Program-made: the position numbers and the translations under genes
DNA from: Microbotryomycetes sp. JL201
Taxonomy: Eukaryota > Basidiomycota > Microbotryomycetes
Reading direction: 5' to 3'
Length of the DNA stretch: 64,000 nt
Assembly (NCBI GenBank): GCA_033819885.1
Contig: JAQYUZ010000004.1
Location: 434,001 to 498,000, forward strand
The notes under the pieces: generated by a model
Told to the model about the DNA's origin: nothing
Seen by the model: only the letters and a program-made list of their open reading frames with translations
The model's database searches: none
Shown: positions 23,069 through 32,778 of the stretch, one piece after another
Position numbering within the stretch: position 1 is the first letter of the stretch
How the letters are laid out: every line of letters begins with the position of its first letter

Positions 23069-25435
23069 TTATGAATTTTCCCATAATCCTTCAAGCTCTG
23101 TACTTGGGTACCAGTATCCGTCCACAGAGCGTGTTCTACCACCGAGTCCGGCGCCAGAAATGTCTCTCGGTCCGACGAGGGCATCCGTGCCAGACAAGAC
23201 GCACGCCAAACGACCCGTATTTGTGGAAGCTACGATTTCCCTTTTGTCAACGTTCGAGTCTGCATTCGTTATACGGAAATCAAGACTGACCATGGACAAC
23301 GAACGCATCAGAGAACCAACTCATCGTTGTCAGATCTCTGACAAAGTACAACGTCAACAACGTTCTCAAACTGCTCGGCAGTGCCAGAAACGTTTCGAAA
23401 TTCCATTCGTCAACGATCCGTCTCTGCTTTTCGTCCGAGTCTGTCGATGAAAAAGGCTTCATGGCCGTCATTGACGATGTCAGTTCAAGTCTGAGAATGT
23501 CGTTCCATCGACGCAAGTCTTGCAGTGGCGGTCGACTGGTTCGCTCGATCCGGAGCGGACGGTTCAAGTCGTCAGACCAATTGAGCGTAGGAATGTGAGT
23601 AGTGTTGGGTGTGAGCATGACGATGAGTGGTTTCGACGACGTAGGAAACAAAGACTGCGAGCGTGAAAAGCTCGGCTCCTCGGTGGAAGACGACGTCAAT
23701 CTTTTGATGGCGTCGTCGATGCCTATTTCCGAATCTTTATCTCAGCCGGATAATCAAGCATCAGGCAGGAACATTGACTCGCCTTCTGTCGTTCGGCTCT
23801 GCAGCAAGAACCTGCCCTTGTCTACACCACCGGCTCGTGACTTTGCTGCGTCGTCGCTAGCGCCCAGTTGTACGGCAATGATTGGTCCTCGATCGAGTTT
23901 TGCAGCTCCGCCTGCCTCTGGCTCAATTTCGTCATCTCGCTCGTCTTCGTCGTCCGTGCCGTCTTGCGAGGCGTCTTGGTCTGGCTCCTCGCCCAGATCT
24001 TGCTGACCCTGCCTGCGCGAGCCCTACAAAAGCAGAGAATCGCAGCACGTAAGTCGGCGTACAGTCGAGAAGCACTTGCTGGCGCTTACACCCCACGTTG
24101 GCGAATGTTTCCTGTGTCTGAGCAGTTTGTCCGCGCCTAGTCCGAGTTCCATACGTTGCTTTTGAATGAGATTTGCCAGCTGCGAGCATTCAAAGGAAAA
24201 CGCATACGCGCTGGCGCGTAAGTTTTGCTTTGTCATCGCCGGATCACATGTACGTGAATCTCACCTCGTCATTCGGCCTCCAAACGTCCTTGATAGCCGC
24301 CACGTAATCGTCAAACACTTCAGTCAAGCTCGCTTGCAGTGTCTGACCCGGTGGCAAAACGTGACCGAACTGTTTGCCTCTCAGCTCGTCCATGTCTCTA
24401 TTGTCCAACACTTCTTGTCTCAACCATTCGTCTCCTGCCTGACCAAGTTGCCTGCCGTACCATACTCTGTCTGCCATCGTCCAACGTTTCGAACCGAGAG
24501 GGACGGCTGTCGAAGTCAGGAACCAATCTCGCGGTGGCCTACAGTAGATTGTTCTCGGAACAAAGAAAGCTGCCCGTTGTTCATGAGAGACAAATCGAGT
24601 TCAATGATTGTTTGAAGGCGCTCGGCGGTCAAGATTGGCGAGGACTGACCCCGCAAGTGACCAAAGTTCCAGTCCGAATCGTCTGCCAAAAGCGTAAAGC
24701 CAAGCTTTGTCGCGATAACGCTAGCCTGCAGGTACAAATTTATTTCTGATGAAAACCCAGCAACGCTGTAGCATTGGGTGAGCGCCATTTTCAAGGACAG
24801 CAACCACTCTACAAGCTCACGATGAAAACTTGAAGAGCAAGACGCGTTTGCATTCAGGCAAACCAGCTGCCGCTGCCATCGTCTTTTGTTTCTCTTCCGT
24901 GCCATAAGCAGGGCTGGCAGCCCTTGTTGCGTTATTGTTGTCGAGGTCGAAAGCGCGCCACCGCTTTGGCAAGACGTGACTTTCGCCGACGCCGTCCATC
25001 TTTAGTTTGCGCTCGTGGGCGAGTTGATCGAGGTCAAAGGAGGCAGGTCTCAGTAGAAAGTGCCACAAAAAGACGACGAGTGCGGCGCAGAATGCGATGG
25101 AGCGGAGTAGCGATGCCCGGCTGGTGGGCTGAGGAGGCGCTGGCGTCGGTTGTGCCGTCGTTGCAGAATTTGTGGTGGCTGTGGGACAAGAGCTCTTGTC
25201 AATTTGGTCGTTTACAGGACAAGATTCGTCTTTGTTGAGCTTCTGACCTTGCTTCTTGTGTTCGTCATCGTTGCCTGCGCTTGGCGTTGCGCGAACCGGA
25301 CTCGTCGGCGTCTGCGGTTGCTGTTGTGCGCGTCGCTGCGTTGAATCTGCCTTTGTCGGAGACGATGGGGCAGCGCGTCTGTACGCGATGCTGTCGTGCC
25401 TGACGTGTGCGCGCCTGTCGTGAGCTGACGACATT
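23069..25435 (-). CDS. Putative type II membrane glycosyltransferase, fucosyltransferase-like fold
   Basis: Likely Golgi enzyme; exact reaction unknown. Start at 25435 (MSSAHDRRAHVRHDS) or 16 codons upstream at 25482. A Pro/Thr/Gln-rich stem precedes a membrane helix (SIAFCAALVVFLWHFLL). Recognisable blocks follow in separate exons: VAGFSSEINLYLQASVIATKLG with DDSDWNFG, VWYGRQLGQAGDEWLRQEVL, WRPNDE, ANLIQKQRMELGLGADK, an acidic linker, PIIAVQLGASDDA, KPLIVMLTPNT and YFVRDLTTMSWFSDAFVVHG. The end reads TNTGRLACVLSG and RTRSVDGYWYPST. This order (donor-binding loop, late SN-x-GR motif) resembles NodZ/FUT8-like GT23 enzymes and a widespread basidiomycete protein family of unknown role. About six introns; two mid-gene splice sites are uncertain. 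It converges on the CAP59-like gene. Confidence 0.65.
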
Positions 25436-25828
25436 GCAACCAACCGGCCGCGAGCACGCGCGCACGCGTTCCGACGCGTCAATCACCACCTCGTGCGCCA
25501 CTGAGTCGGCCGGCAAACGCGCAGCAGTTCCTCGCACAGGCACAGAGCAGGGATGTCAGGTGCTGGAGCTCGGCCGTTAGGACAGTTGAGCAGCTGGACC
25601 CGGCCTGCAGAGTTTCGAGTGGCGGACAAAATAATCGTGTCGCATACAGCGACTCGGGCGGATCTGCTTGCGAAAGCATCAAAGATGTATCAGCAACTGC
25701 TGCCGCGTGTGATCACGCTTTTCTCGGTTGCAATGACGTCGCTGCCGAGATGGCAGCCGGAGTTGAACAAATTCGGGTCAAGGTCGCGTGCCCTGCTGCA
25801 TCACGCCGCATTAGCCCCTCCGCACAAG
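25436..25828. other. Intergenic region, divergent fucosyltransferase-like / secreted protein genes
   Basis: About 390 bp between two divergent starts. A frame running from 25553 joins the signal peptide of the next gene in phase, but its residues lack the character of a secreted protein, so I treat it as leader sequence. No repeat is seen. Confidence 0.4.
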
Positions 25829-27087
25829 ATGCTCGTGCGATCCCCCTTGATGCTGCTGCTGCTGGTGGCAGCTGGCGCGTGTGCTGCGCCAGCGCCGTCC
25901 GCCACGCTCTCAAGTGTCGCTGCTTCGGCGTCAGCATCGGCCTCGAAACCTCGCACGCCGCCGGTCGACATTGGATTCTACAACGCCACCGCGGGCGGAG
26001 GGTCCTTCCTGACGGTGAGTTTGGACGTGTGTACCAAACCAGTCTGCCCGAGGCCTGTGCTCGGCGGCGATCTGAGCGCGCACCGCCCGGCCTCGGACGA
26101 GAATTCTTGGCGTGCCCAAGCAAGCACGCGAGCACTCCCACACGACCTGACTGACATGAGGTGACTGCTCTGATAGCTCGCGCGCAACACTGGTGGCCTA
26201 GGCGAACCGCTCAACGTTGTCATTTCAAACACGAGCGACCCGCTGCTCATGACCGACGCAGGCTTTATCGACTACATGTGGTCCGTCCAAATGTCGGAAG
26301 AATTTCTTGGAGTCAGTCTCGTTTCATTGCCAGCCCTATGAAGCGGAGCAAACAGGATGTCTGACGAGCGCTCGCCACCGACGCAGCAATCGCTTGGAGC
26401 GCGCCAAGCAGCCAACCTTGGTGACGGCAATGGCCAACTCAACCAGACAGGCATCCTTCGATACAACTTTTATGATATATATTACGGCACGATCAGGGAG
26501 TCGATCAATGGCGGCAGCCATGTCAGATTCTGGCGCCAGAACGGCAGCCTGGCAGATACGGGTGCTTGGTTCTTGGCCGTCTCGGTCGAAATGTCGGCGG
26601 CAGAGAATCACATGATTGTACCGAACGGGTGAGCTACACGTGTGAACTCAGTGGTGCCTCGCCTTGCTAGAGGCTGACCTAGAATCCCCGCTTAGCTATG
26701 ACATGGGTCGAGACGAACTCGTCGGAAACGCCACCTTGTCCAACGGTACAATCTCACCCATCACGAACCGCACATTCACAACAGAGGCGACGTTCTTGCC
26801 AGGATACCTCCCAGCAAACTCCTCGCGAGGCATCAACCACGGCATCCCGACCGACGGCAGAATAGCCATGCTGACGGTCAAAGTTACAAGCAACGGCAGT
26901 GCTGCCACCGTCTCCGCGTCTGGACCATCAAGGTGAGAAAGAAGGACGTATCCTGTACCACGTCGAGCCTCTAACGGTACGATCGCCCGCTTGCAGCGCC
27001 GCAACTATTCATCTACCTCGCGTGGCGGCATCGCAAGCTGCTCTGCTGGCTATTGCGTGCGTCATTGGCATCTCACTTCTGATATGA
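25829..27087 (+). CDS. Secreted, probably GPI-anchored protein of a basidiomycete family of unknown function
   Basis: Function unknown. Five exons: 25829-26014, 26177-26311, 26387-26628, 26696-26932 and 26997-27087, for 296 aa. The start is placed at the ATG that gives a signal peptide (MLVRSPLMLLLLVAAGACAA). The conserved core reads GEPLNVVISNTSDPLLMTDAGF, then QAANLGDGNGQLNQT, LRYNFYD, NGGSHVRFWRQNG and TGAWFLAVSVE. It matches my memory of a family repeated in many wood-decay fungi as secreted hypothetical proteins. Many NxS/T sequons (NATLSNGT, ITNRTF) lie in the C-half. The last exon ends in a hydrophobic tail (LLAIACVIGISLLI), typical of a GPI signal. Its place beside three glycan-related genes suggests a cell-wall role, which is inference. 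Confidence 0.8.
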
Positions 27088-27298
27088 CCATACGATTGCC
27101 TCGAAAGCAGGAGTTCGTATGAACTCCCTCGTGCAGCATACGAAAAAAAATAGACTTTGGACCTCTCGTTTTTTCATTCGTTCTTTGCATACGCATTGTG
27201 TAGAATGTTCTTTATATTTTGTACCTAGATGACTTTGTACGACTGCTCATCGTTCTGTCAACCTGAACGTTCGTCGGTTAGCGACGACGTGCTGCGCC

Positions 27299-28178
27299 AT
27301 GGCCGACTTGTCCGACGAGACCGACACCAGTGGTCGCGACGTGTCGAGCTCTTGTCCTGTCACGTCTGCCGATACTGCGTTGCTCGTGCATCGTCAAGCA
27401 ACACGACCGAGTCGTCGCGTGTTGATTCCTCCACCCAACTTTGGCATGGTCGAAGACTCGTTGTTCAGGTCGGGTCAACCTTCAGAACTCAACTTTCCAT
27501 TCTTGGAAAAGCTCAAACTAAAGACGATCGTCTGGTTGGCTCCAGAAGACCCAGGCAGTCGATTGTAAGCGCTCGCCTCGGCCGTCCGCATCTCTCGCTT
27601 TCATCTCATGATCCATCGTGTTGATATGAAGGTTTTTTTTTTCTTTTTCTTTTTGATTTGGGTTGACACATTTGAATTTGTACCAGTCTCAACTTTTTAG
27701 ACGATCAACAAATCACGTTGCATCACCTCGGCGTCGAAAACGCCGTCAACTATGATCCGATCACTGAAGAAGTCGTCTTGCACGCTCTAGACATTATCAT
27801 CAACAAGGACAATGCTCCTTTGATGGTCATGTGCAACCTGGGTAGACACAGAACGGGTACGGTCGTTGGTATCTTTCGAAAGTTGCAAAGATGGAACTTG
27901 GCGAGTATCTTGGAAGAGTACAGGAGGTGAGAGAGAACACGAAACAGCGTTTGAATCCGATGAACAAGATGGTCATTCGTGGGATGATCAAGGTTTGTCT
28001 GACCGTGAACCATTTTCGACAGGTATGCGGGACCCAAAGTCAGGGTGCTCAACGAACAGGTCCGTTCGAGAGAGCAGATTGCCACGTCCTACCCCGAACA
28101 AGAACTGACGACCCGTTTTGGTATCGCAACTTTCGACGATCATATGACCAGTTCATTGAGCTGTTTGTCAGTTCGTAG
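27299..28178 (+). CDS. OCA1: OCA1-type atypical dual-specificity phosphatase
   Basis: Cysteine phosphatase of the plant-and-fungi atypical DSP group, linked in yeast to oxidant-induced cell-cycle arrest and inositol pyrophosphate turnover. Four exons: 27299-27564, 27687-27926, 28023-28059 and 28152-28178, giving 189 aa. The family start block [29 protein letters not shown] is visible, then [12 protein letters not shown]. The catalytic loop is CNLGRHRTG (Cys-x5-Arg), preceded by Met-Val-Met as in OCA1 rather than SIW14. The end [17 protein letters not shown] plus FIELF crosses two introns, and the third exon is only 37 nt. The first intron contains a T-rich tract near 27629-27655. The reading is firm; OCA1 versus another OCA paralog is somewhat less sure. 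Confidence 0.88.
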
Positions 28179-28384
28179 TCTGATAACGTGACGAGACTGC
28201 TTGCTGACGGTGTTCCCAATACACGCAGGATTGCGACCTCGTTTCGATTCCGGCGCCCTCGACTTAGCCTGTCTTTTGCATGATCTTGCTGCCTCTGCTT
28301 CCTTTTGTTGTTGTCACAAGTCTTTCTCTCGAAACGTCTTTGAAAAGAAAAAGCACTTGCATCGAGCACAGAAACTGAACCAAA

Positions 28385-28425
28385 GCAGCAGCAGCAACAA
28401 CAACAACAACAACAACAACAACAAC
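28385..28425 (+). repeat. GCA/ACA trinucleotide microsatellite
   Basis: Four GCA units followed by about ten ACA units. It lies between the OCA1 stop and the REX3 stop in a convergent gene pair, so it is in or near the 3' leader of both transcripts rather than coding. A long plus-strand frame through it is antisense to REX3 and looks spurious. Confidence 0.8.
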
Positions 28426-28461
28426 CAAGCTCGCGAAAATGGTGCACGCTCGGGAACCACG

Positions 28462-30471
28462 TCACCGCATTTTAACCATCTTGTGTCTGACGAGCTCGAG
28501 TGCGGTGATGGAATCTTCAGCGGCAGAGTGACCCGCCGTTCCCTCTGTAACCCAACAGATCAGCTTCACTTCACCCGGCAGCTGACTCAGTGTTGTGACC
28601 TTACCTTGAATAAACTATCATGCCCAGCGCCAAAGAAGAAAGGCAAAGTCAGCCCGACGATCAACGATGAAGGAGGACCGCTGATCTATACGAATCTGCA
28701 TACCTTGCCCAGATACTCTTTCGCCAGGTTACGCAGCGCAAACCTCCAAGTCCCACCATTCGGATGCTTGTACAAGATTGCAGTGTCAATCACCTTGTCA
28801 TGCACGATCCTTAACGCTTTCAAATCATTCTCTAAACCGTGTCCGACAATGATTGTATTTTCGTCAATGAGTTCACCGAGTTTCAGACGAACGGCGTGGC
28901 CGTCGAGCGTGGCCGATTCAATGTCGTTGAGAGACACTCCGGAGAACCGTTCGTTCGTGTCGAGTACGGTGCCGAGAGGAACAACATGCTCGTCGAGAAC
29001 AGTCTCGAACAACGAATTGATAACCGTCACACGTGCCAATGACATGCCTGAAGTCGTATAGACGAGCTCGCAGTCGAGCGCGACGAGACCCAACGCCGCA
29101 GGCGAGCCCGAGGTGAATGCGGCGGTAGAAAGGAAGCCGAGACGAGAATGCAAGACGTCAACGTCGGAATCCTGAGCAGACCTAGTCAGTCGCGCAACAT
29201 GAGCTCAAGATCCGAGTGCTTGCCCTGAACACGTGCGGCCCCTCTTGACACGGTGGCGGCAGGTCAGAGCTCGGGCAGCATGACCAAACGCGGTGTTTTG
29301 TGCCTTGATGTGGACGACCTTATCAGGCTCTGCATATCTTCAAATTTATATGACACACCGTTGATCTTTTCCGTGACTTGTCGTCCCCAATGAAAGGAGC
29401 AAGCGGTGCGTTCGACCTGGCCAAGTCCGTCACAGTGTCAGAATCGTCCGGTCGACTACGTTTCCGTCATGACCGCACCTCTCCGAGCTCAGACTTGACG
29501 ACAAACTCTGTCCCGCACCTGTCGCATTTTCTGACGTTGCCTTGCTCTGTTGGACAATCGCCACCTTTGCCTCTGGGCACGTCGACGACGTACTCGTATT
29601 GTTTCAGGGTTTCCTTGTCGTGCACAAATTCCTTGATCTTGTCCTTTGTCAATCTGTTCCTTTCACGCTCCTCGTGTAGCTTTGCGCGCTCGTCCAGCTG
29701 CTCCAATGTGCCAGTGTCGTCGACCGAGTGTGCCGTTCGACGTTTCTTTAGTCTGGCCATGGCAGAAATGACAGCATTGCGGTAGGTCATCTTTGTTGTC
29801 CTGTCGTACAAGCTCTGTTCTTGTTGTTTGGCGTCACGCGAGGCCAGCTGAAGAGCTTGAGCTTGATCTGGCAATGCGGCGTACAACGACGTGAACCTAG
29901 TGAGAAGCAAAAGGTGGGCGTGTCAGAGAAGCCGGCTTCGCTTCAAGGTAAGAGGGCGATGCTTGATACTGACTGGTCGTACAAGGCCGTGAGCATTTTT
30001 TGTCGAGTGGCGAGTGGAGTGTGCGCTGCTCCGACGGCGGTAGTAATGCGCGGTGGCCCAGACTGCGTCCGAGAGGCACGCAAAGCAGGTCAGCTGATGA
30101 TGCTAGCTCTGTGGAGCTCGCCAAGTGAGAACAAGACTTGCTTGTGCTGCCGTTCGTGGTGGGGGTGCAGCGCCAGGGCCTGCTGGCTTCGCCTGCGGCT
30201 TGTACGCGTTGACCGTCCTCGGTTGCTTGGCGGCGATATGGTCAGCCGTTGGTGTTGCAGTAGAGGTACTCGCCTTGCGTTTCAGCGCGGTACTCGACGA
30301 CGAGGACGCGGGTCCGTCGTTTGAGCGAATGTTGGTCGATGACGACAGTGAAGTGCCCGACTGTGAAGACGATGCAACAGCGTCATGGCTGAACAGACAC
30401 GGTGACAACGGACAAGACTCGTGCTCGGGGCACTGAACTGCTTTGCTGAGCAGCCGCAGTGTCGGAAACAT
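28462..30471 (-). CDS. REX3: REX3-type 3'-5' RNA exonuclease (DEDDh)
   Basis: Exonuclease trimming small structured RNAs. Eight exons close at 516 aa: 30471-30142, 30062-29974, 29896-29479, 29416-29359, 29318-29224, 29171-28704, 28614-28605 and 28544-28462. The N-terminus carries a Cys/His motif (CPEHESCPLSPCLFSH), as in yeast Rex3. A central zinc-type region has CDRCGTEF, ACSFHWG, WSCCPSSDLPPPCQEGPHVF. The nuclease domain shows ALDCEL, VGHGLENDLKALR, HDKVIDTAILYKHP and GHSAAEDS, covering the DEDD and His positions. Two introns (30063-30141 and 29172-29223) need GC donors, one intron is only 40 nt, and the seventh exon is a 10-nt microexon encoding FIQ. It is divergent from aprataxin. Confidence 0.9.
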
Positions 30472-30675
30472 TTACGCGAGACGGCAAGAATCCGAGCGAG
30501 TGCGCGGAGCTGACACCTCTGTGTTTGTGCATTGTACCGCTGCTCCAGCCAGCGGCAATGCATGTTTGCCACATCTCGCCACCTGCTTCAGCAGTGGACG
30601 ACCTGCACTAAAGTACAGTTGCCCGCATTTGTCCGTCAACGTTCGCTGCTCGCCCAGCACCGACCGTGGCCTACA
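30472..30675. promoter_or_regulatory. Bidirectional promoter REX3 / aprataxin
   Basis: 204 bp between divergent start codons of an RNA exonuclease and a DNA-repair gene. No TATA element or repeat is obvious. Confidence 0.55.
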
Positions 30676-31634
30676 ATGAGCAACACGGCTTGGGACGCCG
30701 TCTTGGAACGATACGCCAAGCTCAAAGAACCAGACAAGCACCTTGCACCGTCCGTCTTGCTCATGCACGACGACAAATGGCGAGTCGGCTGTGTTCGGCC
30801 CTGAGCGCTTGCAGCGACCTCACACCACGCGTCACTAACGCACATACGCGCGCGCGCATTCCAGCTTGACAATCTTTGACGGGTACGAAAAGGCAAAGTT
30901 TCACTTTCTCGTCCTGCCGCGCGATCCTTTCATCTTGTCTTCGGGCGCGAAAATCCCAAGTCAGAACCTCGCCAGCCTGAGCTTGCTGCTTCGCTCGCCG
31001 TCGTGCCTTCAAGTTTTGAGGGCAATGTCGCAACAAGCTAACAAGGTAGTCACAATGATTCAAGACGAGATGCAAAAACGGTTCGGTTGCGTTTGGGACG
31101 TCCAAGTCGGCTTTCACGCCGTCGAGAGCATGCGCCACGTTCATTTGCACGTCATCTCGGCCGATCTGTGCAGCGCAAGGTTAAAGAACAAGAAACATTT
31201 CAATTCGTTCCATCCCAAATTAGGATTCTTTTTGCATCTCAAGGACATTGTTCGCATGGTCGAGAGTGGCAAGCGAGAGTTGGTACGTTGTGCTGCAAGA
31301 CGCGTGTCCGTCCCTGTTTTAAGGCCGGACAAAGCTAAAGATCCGCTCACTCCCGTCGTAGCGACCTCGTTCAGAGTATGAAGCCATCTTGAAACAACCT
31401 CTTGTCTCGCACATAACCAATCAAGAGTTTTCGACGATTCCAAAGCTCAAACAACATTTGCAAGAATCTTTCGATCATATGGTCAACTCGGGTCGACCAA
31501 TCGTGGCGCCAAAGCATCACAACCGACCAGATGCGTCTACGACGAGCAAGAAAAGAGAGTATTTGACCGAAGAAAGCTCGAGCAGTCCACGATCGAAAAA
31601 AGTCAAACCGGATGTGATAGAGCTAAGCGATTGA
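30676..31634 (+). CDS. HNT3: Aprataxin-like DNA-adenylate hydrolase (HNT3)
   Basis: HIT-superfamily enzyme that removes AMP from abortive 5' DNA ligation ends. Three exons: 30676-30779, 30865-31282 and 31377-31634, for 259 aa. It starts at MSNTAWDAVLERYAKL and lacks the FHA domain of animal aprataxin, as in yeasts. The HIT core has LTIFDGYEKAKFHFLVLPRD, VQVGFHAVESMRHVHLHVIS (catalytic His triad) and NKKHFNSFHPKLGFF. The C-terminal module aligns with the aprataxin zinc finger (NQEFSTIPKLKQHL), but both expected cysteines are Ser and Thr (PLVSHITNQ). A Lys-rich tail follows. The first intron only keeps frame with a GCGAGT donor. Confidence 0.9.
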
Positions 31635-31763
31635 GAAAATTGGGATGCTCGAACAGCTCTCATGTACGATCTTCATCATGCTTTGTCAAGTCATTACAAC
31701 ATCCTTGCCCTCAAACAAATGCAAACCCCTTTGGAGTGCTGGTAGCTCGAAACTTTTGGCTCG

Positions 31764-32654
31764 TCACCAAGCTTGCTTTGGATCTCGCTTGAAAGCTTCG
31801 TACAATTCTCGATTGAAACAACTCAATTCAGCCTCATTCTCTGTCAGAGATGCAAAAGTCTGTTCTCAGTATCGGCCGCAGTTCAGGGATACGTTTTCTC
31901 TCGCTACTGACCGATGCCTATGGACGCCAGCGTAGCATTTTCATCTTGCAGTATCCAATCGTCGTGATCGAGGTTGATGATCAGATTTTGAGTCTGATCA
32001 GACCGTATGATGCATGTGAAAACGAGTCATTTGGTCAGAAACACTCGCCACCCAGTCGATGTCAACTGACCTTTGCACCGTGCGCTTTCGTGTACAGCTT
32101 CAGCGTGTCTGTGGGAGGGAAATGTGAGATCAGGAGAAGGTCAAGGCTTAAAGTTGTCTCGTCCGTTCCTGTACTCTCTTGACGAAAAACTGACCGAACT
32201 TGACCGTCCTGAACGGCTTGAATCCAGATCCAGTCTTGACCTCTGTCCAAGCGGAAACGCAGGAATGTCAACCAACCATTCTCATCAAAGATGAGCATGA
32301 CCAAGCAAACGTTGTCCATCCGTTTCCTTTCTCTTGGGCTGTTGCCACTCACGCTCATTGACGATCGTTCTCAATTGTCCGACTGTGACTGTCGTCGCGT
32401 CAACGTGAGGCAAGTACAAGTTCTTCATCGTCCTGAATTCAAACGATTTAATGATTCTGACAGTCAAGAAAATGTCGTTCAACGGTCGAAGTGTGTTTGT
32501 GAGCGCGTCGCCGTCCGCTGTCGACCTCGTCGCTGTTCCAAAACCCGAGCATGCGCGTAGAAGGGCAGATTGTCAGCAACTCTTTGCACAGAAAGTCACG
32601 GCGGATAATTGGAGACAGACCGGCAGACGCTACCGCTGCGGCATCTTGGCTCAT
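31764..32654 (-). CDS. UPF0538 / C2orf76-like protein
   Basis: Small conserved eukaryotic protein of unknown function. The conserved core is spread over at least four exons: LTVRIIKSFEFRTMKNL with ATTVTVGQLRTIV, then GFKPFRTVKF, DTLKLYTKAHGAK, NLIINLDHDDWILQDENATL and the end ENEAELSCFNRELYEAF. The order matches the C2orf76 family, including the family's TKAHG block. The stop is at 31766-31764. The start is less certain: I join ATG at 32654 (MSQDAAAVASA) by a phase-1 GTCTGT intron to the exon reading DALTNTLRPLNDIF. No ATG is in frame within the main exon. It sits 124 bp downstream of the next gene on the same strand. Confidence 0.75.
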
Positions 32655-32778
32655 GGTGCGAGCGACCAAAAAAATACAATGGGGCCTGAGCGCCGCCTAT
32701 GGACGTTCACTGTGTTTTCGAGCCGCAGTCGAATATTGTATGTATTTCAAGTCAAGACGGAATTGAACGGGTTCACTA

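Noticed and set aside
28201-29061. Long plus-strand frame of 286 codons with poly-Asn
   Set aside because: It is antisense to the last exons of REX3, and its central run comes from the GCA/ACA microsatellite. No domain is visible.
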